A DNA stretch of 64,000 bases from Periplaneta americana (lineage: Eukaryota > Arthropoda > Insecta > Blattodea > Blattidae). The stretch covers positions 128,937,914-129,001,913 of the forward strand of contig NC_091130.1 in the NCBI RefSeq assembly GCF_040183065.1, in the 5' to 3' direction. The notes under the pieces were generated by a model. The model was not told where the DNA came from and searched no databases. It saw only the letters and a list, made by a program, of their open reading frames with translations. Of the stretch, positions 59,074 to 64,000 are shown piece by piece (the stretch's first letter is position 1; each line of letters opens with the position of its first letter). The position numbers and the translations under genes are program-made.

Positions 59074-59199
59074 CAATGGGTGAAGCCTGAGCCTCATCTC
59101 TTCTGAATAATTCACCATTGCTTTTTTCCTTATTCAGAAAATTAAATTTTTCACTGATTAACATTATTGAACAAGTAATAACTGCTTTACAGTGTTAAT

Positions 59200-59299
59200 A
59201 TTATGATAAATTACCTGGCTGACTAGTTTTGACGTGGTTTGCGTCATTCTCCAAAGTCTAAACCTTTCATCTGGAGCCAGTTATATCATAATATTGAAC
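59200..59299. repeat. Short inverted repeat around a second weak hammerhead-like core
   Basis: TATTATGATAAATTACCTGGCT mirrors the segment ending near 59299. The minus strand shows GACG/CGTC, AAA, palindrome ACTAGT, C, AGCC, but the CTGANGA box is not intact. Confidence 0.3.
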
Positions 59300-59689
59300 A
59301 TATTATTGAATGAGGACCAAACTGATAAGTTTTAGGAAGAGTAACATGTTTTCATATGGGAAAGGGACATTAGTTTGTAAATTGTTGTTCTTATGAAATA
59401 ATTTACTTACTAAAATAACTCTGCTATATGCCATAACCGACCTATTTCAAAGGAAGAATATATGGTCTATGAAGATATCAAAATACTGTATTTATCATTA
59501 CTTAATATCTGTAATTAATATCTGTTTATGTTGGTAGCTATAGTTTTCGTAGTATTTTCATGGTCATCCACCGGTGAGCTGGTGAAAGAAAGAAAGAAGA
59601 GGAAAAATTTATAATATATACATATACTTTTTCATATCTGAACTATTTTCACTTCACTTTTCAAACCATTCCATCTAGTTGTGTTCCTG

Positions 59690-60185
59690 TAGTGTGGAAG
59701 TAACCATGGCTACCACCATCGAAACTCTTGCAAACTGCGCACACCATCCTCCTTACAGTCCAAACCTTGCATCAAGCTATTATCATCTGTTTCCAAAGAT
59801 GATAGTGTGATTGGAGACACAGCAAGTCAAGAAACTAATGAGTGATGTTACGAGTTGGCTGAACTTCTAAGTATACTGTTCTGTGCAGACTTGAGTTGTC
59901 ATGGATAAATTCTTGGAGAATTTTCCGTGAAATTTGAGAAAATTCAGATAGAAGTACTGCGAACCGACAGTCCACTTTGTTTACTCTTTCAGCGAGATCA
60001 TCGGTCACTACAGATGCCTCCCTTGACCATCTTTATCGTGCACGTCAGTTAATCCATCTCGAAACTTCTGACACCATTCCCTCACATCCTTTCACTTAAG
60101 AAATTTTGTCCGTACATCTTCAGCCACAATGTGTCTGCAGTTGGCAATAGCTTCGATGGTGGTGGCCATTTATTGCATGTTCAGG
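59690..60185. pseudogene. Rearranged mariner remnants facing each other
   Basis: Plus strand from 59706: a start MATTIETLANC runs straight into HHPPYSPNLASSYYHLFPK, the C-terminal mariner box. Minus strand from 60175: a related start MATTIEAIANC is followed by VREWCQKFRDGLTDVHDKD, the N-terminal mariner region, with stops. Two transposase ends thus lie head to head. Dead, with an internal deletion or inversion. Confidence 0.65.
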
Positions 60186-61050
60186 AACAACACTATATCT
60201 GCTTTTTTTTTTTTTTCCGAAAGATGGGACATTACAGTTAAGCGGTCATGCTTGGAACTACAGCACTACTTTGCCAATTTGGGCGACCACGTGATCAGCT
60301 AATGCGAGCTACCAGCATTAAAACATTCATTGACAATAAAATTGGCGCGAAGGTACAAAAATCGACAGAGAATAAAATGCGAAACATATTAATAGCTGAC
60401 ACTGTGTGCACAATAAATGGCTAAAAAAGAGCTATTGAGCACTCATCATGTGGGAACTGTAACATTGGCAACTCAGCTGCTGTTACCATAGCAACAGTTC
60501 TCCCACGCTATGTGATATTCAGTTGTTTTTCTGATCGCAGCACTAATGTCATGTCCAATCTTTCGAAAGAACAGGTATAGAGAAATAAATTGACAGGTGG
60601 CATGGAAGTGGTATAGATATGTAAAAATTATAAGTAGGTGTAGACTATCTATATAAACAAGTTTTCCCCTTTATTCTAGTTTTATTTTACCAGCTCACTG
60701 GAGGTTGATTTCCAGATGGTCCTTTAGTTGAACTATTAGGTCTACTTAAATTAATTATTTTTTTGTCAGACATAAAAAGTCAAAAAGTCTTTTTGCTTTT
60801 GCTTTCTCAGTGTATTCCTGCATGCACACCCAAAAATGGACATACACACACGAAATTTTGTGCGCATGTGCCTGCCATCACCTTTTCTATAATTATTTAG
60901 TATTGAAGTAATGTGTGTGTGTGTGTGTGTGTCCTGATACTTTTGAACAGCTCCATATATTACATTGAGTTATGTTAATTTGTTGAATATCAAGTAGCTT
61001 TATTTTATTCTCGTACCTAAGAAGAACATGAACAGTGATTGTCCAGGGCA
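60186..61050. other. Unassigned intron
   Basis: A short GT microsatellite at about 60912-60932. Nothing else recognised. Confidence 0.4.
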
Positions 61051-61974
61051 CAGTGGTTCCCAAACTTTTTTAAGGCATGACCCACTTTTGCGTTAGACTT
61101 TTTCTGTGACTCCCCCCCCCCCACCTCACTACTACGTCGATACTTAATTTCATTTGAAGAGTACAAAACCCTGTAAAATCAAAACCAACGATAATTTGAC
61201 TCAAAACCAGTGGATCCCACCCAAATTGAAATTTTCCAATTCTCTTTGCTTCATAGTTTGGTCTTTCGTGCTGATATATTTAAAATGAAAGGATTTATAA
61301 GGAAACTTGATTTCTGGTCCACAACACTTGACAAAAAAAAAATTATTTATTCCAGTATATTAAAGAACTCGTAGAAAATTTAGCTTTTTGAGTATTATTC
61401 GGAAGAAAGTCGAAACAATTATGATAGGTTGAATCCGTTTTTAAACAGTTGCGTTCAACTGGCTGAAATTTTAAAAAATATCAAGGAAATACTCATTAAA
61501 TACATAGGCTATATACCTATTGCTAGAATGCAGAATGTTGACCAGTTTTAATAATGCAAGAATACCTCGAGCTTGCAAAAGCTCTTAAATATTTGATAGC
61601 ATTTGCAAACTCGTATTTATGTAAAACAAGTTTTTTGTCTATGATTGCCATAAAAAAGCGAGATATCTCCTTGAACTTGAAAATGATATCATTGTGAGTA
61701 TATTGATTACAGAGTCTAGATTTGAGAAGCCATGTACTTTGAAAAAGGGCAAATTTATTACATTAATAATTTTTAATTTATAGCTACTGAAATATTTATT
61801 TTATATTTTTTTATGTTCACATTCTTTATGTTTTTGTTTCTAAATGCAACATAAATATATGTTAATAAGGCGGTTTTTTAAATTACTTTTTAAATCATCT
61901 CGCGAAGCCCCTCAGCTCTTCATACATCCCCCTCCCCCCCAAGTGGGTCGCGGCCCACACTTCGGGAACCACTG
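61051..61974. mobile_element. hAT-like non-autonomous element
   Basis: Ends CAGTGGTTCCCAAACTTTTT and TTCGGGAACCACTG, with GTGGGTC/GACCCAC subterminal blocks, are typical of hAT elements. Possible flank pair gtccaggg and gtctaagg is imperfect. Interior AT-rich with no domain seen. Confidence 0.7.
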
Positions 61975-62009
61975 GTCTAAGGTTTAGCAAGCAGAACTTA
62001 TGCTACGAA

Positions 62010-62190
62010 GTTATGATCCACCGTGGGCTCCAATTATGGTTGGTCTGAATACTTACCTAGTTGGGTTTTATCTGAGGCAAATGTCTGGTAACCCCATGGC
62101 GAATTCTCAGACTCATCTCGCCAAAATATCACCAACACCAGAAAACCGCGCATTTGGTACATCATCTTTAAATGATTGATTAAAAACTAT
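62010..62190 (+). mobile_element. Decayed SINE relic
   Basis: CCGTGGGCTCCAATTATG, GTTGGGTTTTATCTGAGG and TCTCGCCAAAATATCACC match the body of the SINE at 14682-14946. Confidence 0.5.
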
Positions 62191-62552
62191 AGCAGTGTTA
62201 ACTATTAGTTAACAATTATAATTTTTGGGGGGTTAGGTGTGGGAAAAACTATCTCCTGTATTAGAAATAGTAGCCTAATATAAATAAAATAATGTTATTT
62301 CCAGAGAAGAAGAAGCATGTTTTGTTATGCACTGTTTAAGTTAAAATGAAATCAGAATGAAATGAGGATTGTGCTGGAGATAAATTATTGAAATTCTTTT
62401 TTAGCTCAATATGATATTAAATAATGTATAATAAAAAAAGGACAGGTAAATACAGTTCAACACTTTCGTTTTCTCTATGTCAATAATAATAAGTCTTAAT
62501 GATTTATTTGAACTCTGTTTCCTTATAAATGTATTCTTTAATTTATTTACAG
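62191..62552. other. Intron upstream of exon 8
   Basis: AT-rich; ends in the acceptor tttaatttatttacag (62537-62552). Confidence 0.5.
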
Positions 62553-62806
62553 TATGGAGTTGGTCTCAAGATACTAGTGCAACAAATGACCAAGATAAAG
62601 TCTTTCAGTGCAACAACTGTGGAAAAGTTTATCTTCGATATCGCTCCCTTTGGAGACATGGACGCTATGAATGTGGAAAACCTGCAATGTTCCAGTGTCC
62701 TTTCTGTGACTATCGAGCAAAACAGAAGATAAATGTTGTCAAACATGTAAAACATTTGCATAAAAATGAAGTTACTGGTACTGTTAATTCTCCTGTTTGT
62801 TATTAA
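62553..62806 (+). CDS. lola: lola alternative terminal exon 8 (C2HC + C2H2, minimal linker)
   Basis: Alternative Lola C-terminus. After the acceptor TTTACAG (62552), two bases (TA) and 83 codons run to TAA, in the shared phase. The linker is only 16 residues and polar (WSWSQDTSATNDQDK). Finger 1 is C19, C22, H35, C40 (NNCGKVYLRYRS); finger 2 is C48, C51, H64, H69 (CPFCDYRAKQKINVVKH). The joint reads ECGKPAMFQC, so the Lys-Glu-Pro order common in the other exons is changed. A 14-residue tail ends in a free cysteine. An upstream extension of the open frame is intronic. AATAAA at 63301 is a candidate polyadenylation signal about 500 bases downstream. Confidence 0.9.
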
Positions 62807-64000
62807 AATGTCCTGTTTGTTCAGCAGTTCAAAAATGCATTTGTTTCATCATGATATTAATGGTAAACATTTTATGAATGTCATCTTTAATTTATTATTT
62901 TAATACTTGTGAGTAAATTATTTCTCAGCTAGAAAGTGGCAACATTGCTATCCTGCATGAGTGATTGTGTAGTGTACATGGAAGTTTTGGTCAAGGCCTA
63001 GCTCATGCCAGCCTGCTGAGTGGAACCCAAAACAAGAATACAGACAGGTTACAGAATCTCCTTTCTTACTTTGATTGAGTAAATAACGTTTTAACTGGTA
63101 TTTTCTATATTAATAGTTTGTGGTTTGTATCTTCTGTCTCCATAATTAGTGTGTAGGAATGCACCTGCTGATAGTCAAAGTTGCTGTTTTCTGGGCGAGA
63201 GATAAATTATTCACCCAGTACAATTCTCATTGCAGTGCATATCGTTCAAGTTGTTACCTAGGTAGTGTACCGTTTTTTAATATTGAGTTTAGACTGAAGT
63301 AATAAACAAGTGCTACTGGTATTGATGAAATTAACAGTTCAGCGACCATTTTAATAATGTTCTTTTTTTTTTGAAGTCATGTTCTTTTTTCTAAGTATTG
63401 TACCTATAATGTACCTGAATCTGAACTATTTATAAATTTGGACACAAGATGACATAACCTCAAATTGAAGATACTGAGAAATGTTTTCATTTGCTGTATA
63501 ACAAACCAATATTGGAACTTATAGAATAAGGAAGCATGGTATTAAGTACAGTATTGAAAAACATTTATGGCATTTGTTCAAACTGTATATTAATCTTCAC
63601 TTTTATACGAACAGGTACAGTTACTGTAAAATAAATAATGCATGTTATTAGGATAACCTAACAGGAGAGTTTTAATAACAACACAAAGACTGTAAAATCG
63701 CATTTCTTTCTCAGAGTTCAACTTAGGAGTCTTAAAACATTGCACAGATACGGAAATAAAATTTGAAGCTCCCTTTACAACAAAACTGTGCATGTGCAGT
63801 AAACAAGAGCCCCTGTATATATGCTACTTGTGGACAATTGTGCGAAATTGTTGCCTACATACAGGTGAATTCCCATCAAGTTTCGCTCCAAATTTTAATT
63901 CCGTAGCTGTACACATCTGGTAACATGTATGGTTAAGTTTACAGTGATCTGTGTAATGAAAATACTTATTCAAAATTTTAAAATTTTTATAGCATTACTG
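62807..64000. other. 3'UTR and downstream sequence
   Basis: AATAAA at 63301. No further finger exon or transposon end recognised before the window ends. Confidence 0.4.

Noticed and set aside
1-64000. CRISPR array, bacterial operon or virus insertion
   Set aside because: No regularly spaced short repeats, no tightly packed genes and no recognisable viral protein; all features are eukaryotic.

Overview
The window reads as intronic and exonic DNA of an insect, very AT-rich and crowded with transposons. The transposons and SINEs look like those of a large orthopteroid or blattodean (cockroach or termite) genome. That lineage call is inference; the insect call rests on the gene. The only host gene I can support is longitudinals lacking (lola), which encodes BTB-zinc-finger transcription factors. 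No BTB exon is present, so the window lies inside the 3' half of the locus. Here, mutually exclusive terminal exons each add a different pair of zinc fingers to one shared N-terminal part. Eight finger-bearing terminal exons lie on the + strand, at about 6.4, 15.4, 22.4, 32.0, 42.0, 50.1, 56.8 and 62.6 kb. Each encodes a C2HC finger followed by a C2H2 finger. Seven start directly after a pyrimidine-rich AG with the same reading phase: two bases, then the first whole codon. They can therefore all accept one upstream donor. The exon at 50.1 kb has a different phase. A small open exon without an ATG at 47383-47464 has the shared incoming phase and the outgoing phase that 50087 needs. I therefore propose a two-exon isoform there.

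The DNA between exons is mostly mobile-element debris. (1) Tc1/mariner remnants lie at 0.05-1.05, 27.7-28.4 and 59.7-60.2 kb. (2) hAT-like non-autonomous elements lie at 3.6, 15.9 and 61.1 kb. (3) Two pogo/Tigger-like 1-kb elements lie in opposite orientation at 36.6 and 57.3 kb. (4) Six copies of one LINE family are all antisense to lola, and three fragments of other LINEs are present. (5) Several tRNA-headed SINEs carry clear target-site duplications. (6) Foldback elements and MITEs are common.

The most unusual signal is a hammerhead-ribozyme-like motif in the arms of several otherwise unrelated foldback elements (26.7, 27.6-29.1, 29.8, 33.3-34.3, 34.7 and 40.5 kb), plus one copy at 14.65 kb that is split by a SINE. 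Each has a short stem I, a CTGANGA-like core, one extra U, a stem II, GAA, a perfect or wobble self-complementary stretch and then one base. Target duplications of 9-14 bp and a short unpaired tail on one side suggest derivatives of Penelope-like retroelements, which are known to carry hammerhead motifs. The same architecture across at least five sequence families within 64 kb, each with the extra U, deserves testing.

No tRNA or rRNA gene, CRISPR array or second host gene can be supported. Long stretches between the listed elements are AT-rich introns or 3'UTR, and I see nothing definable in them.
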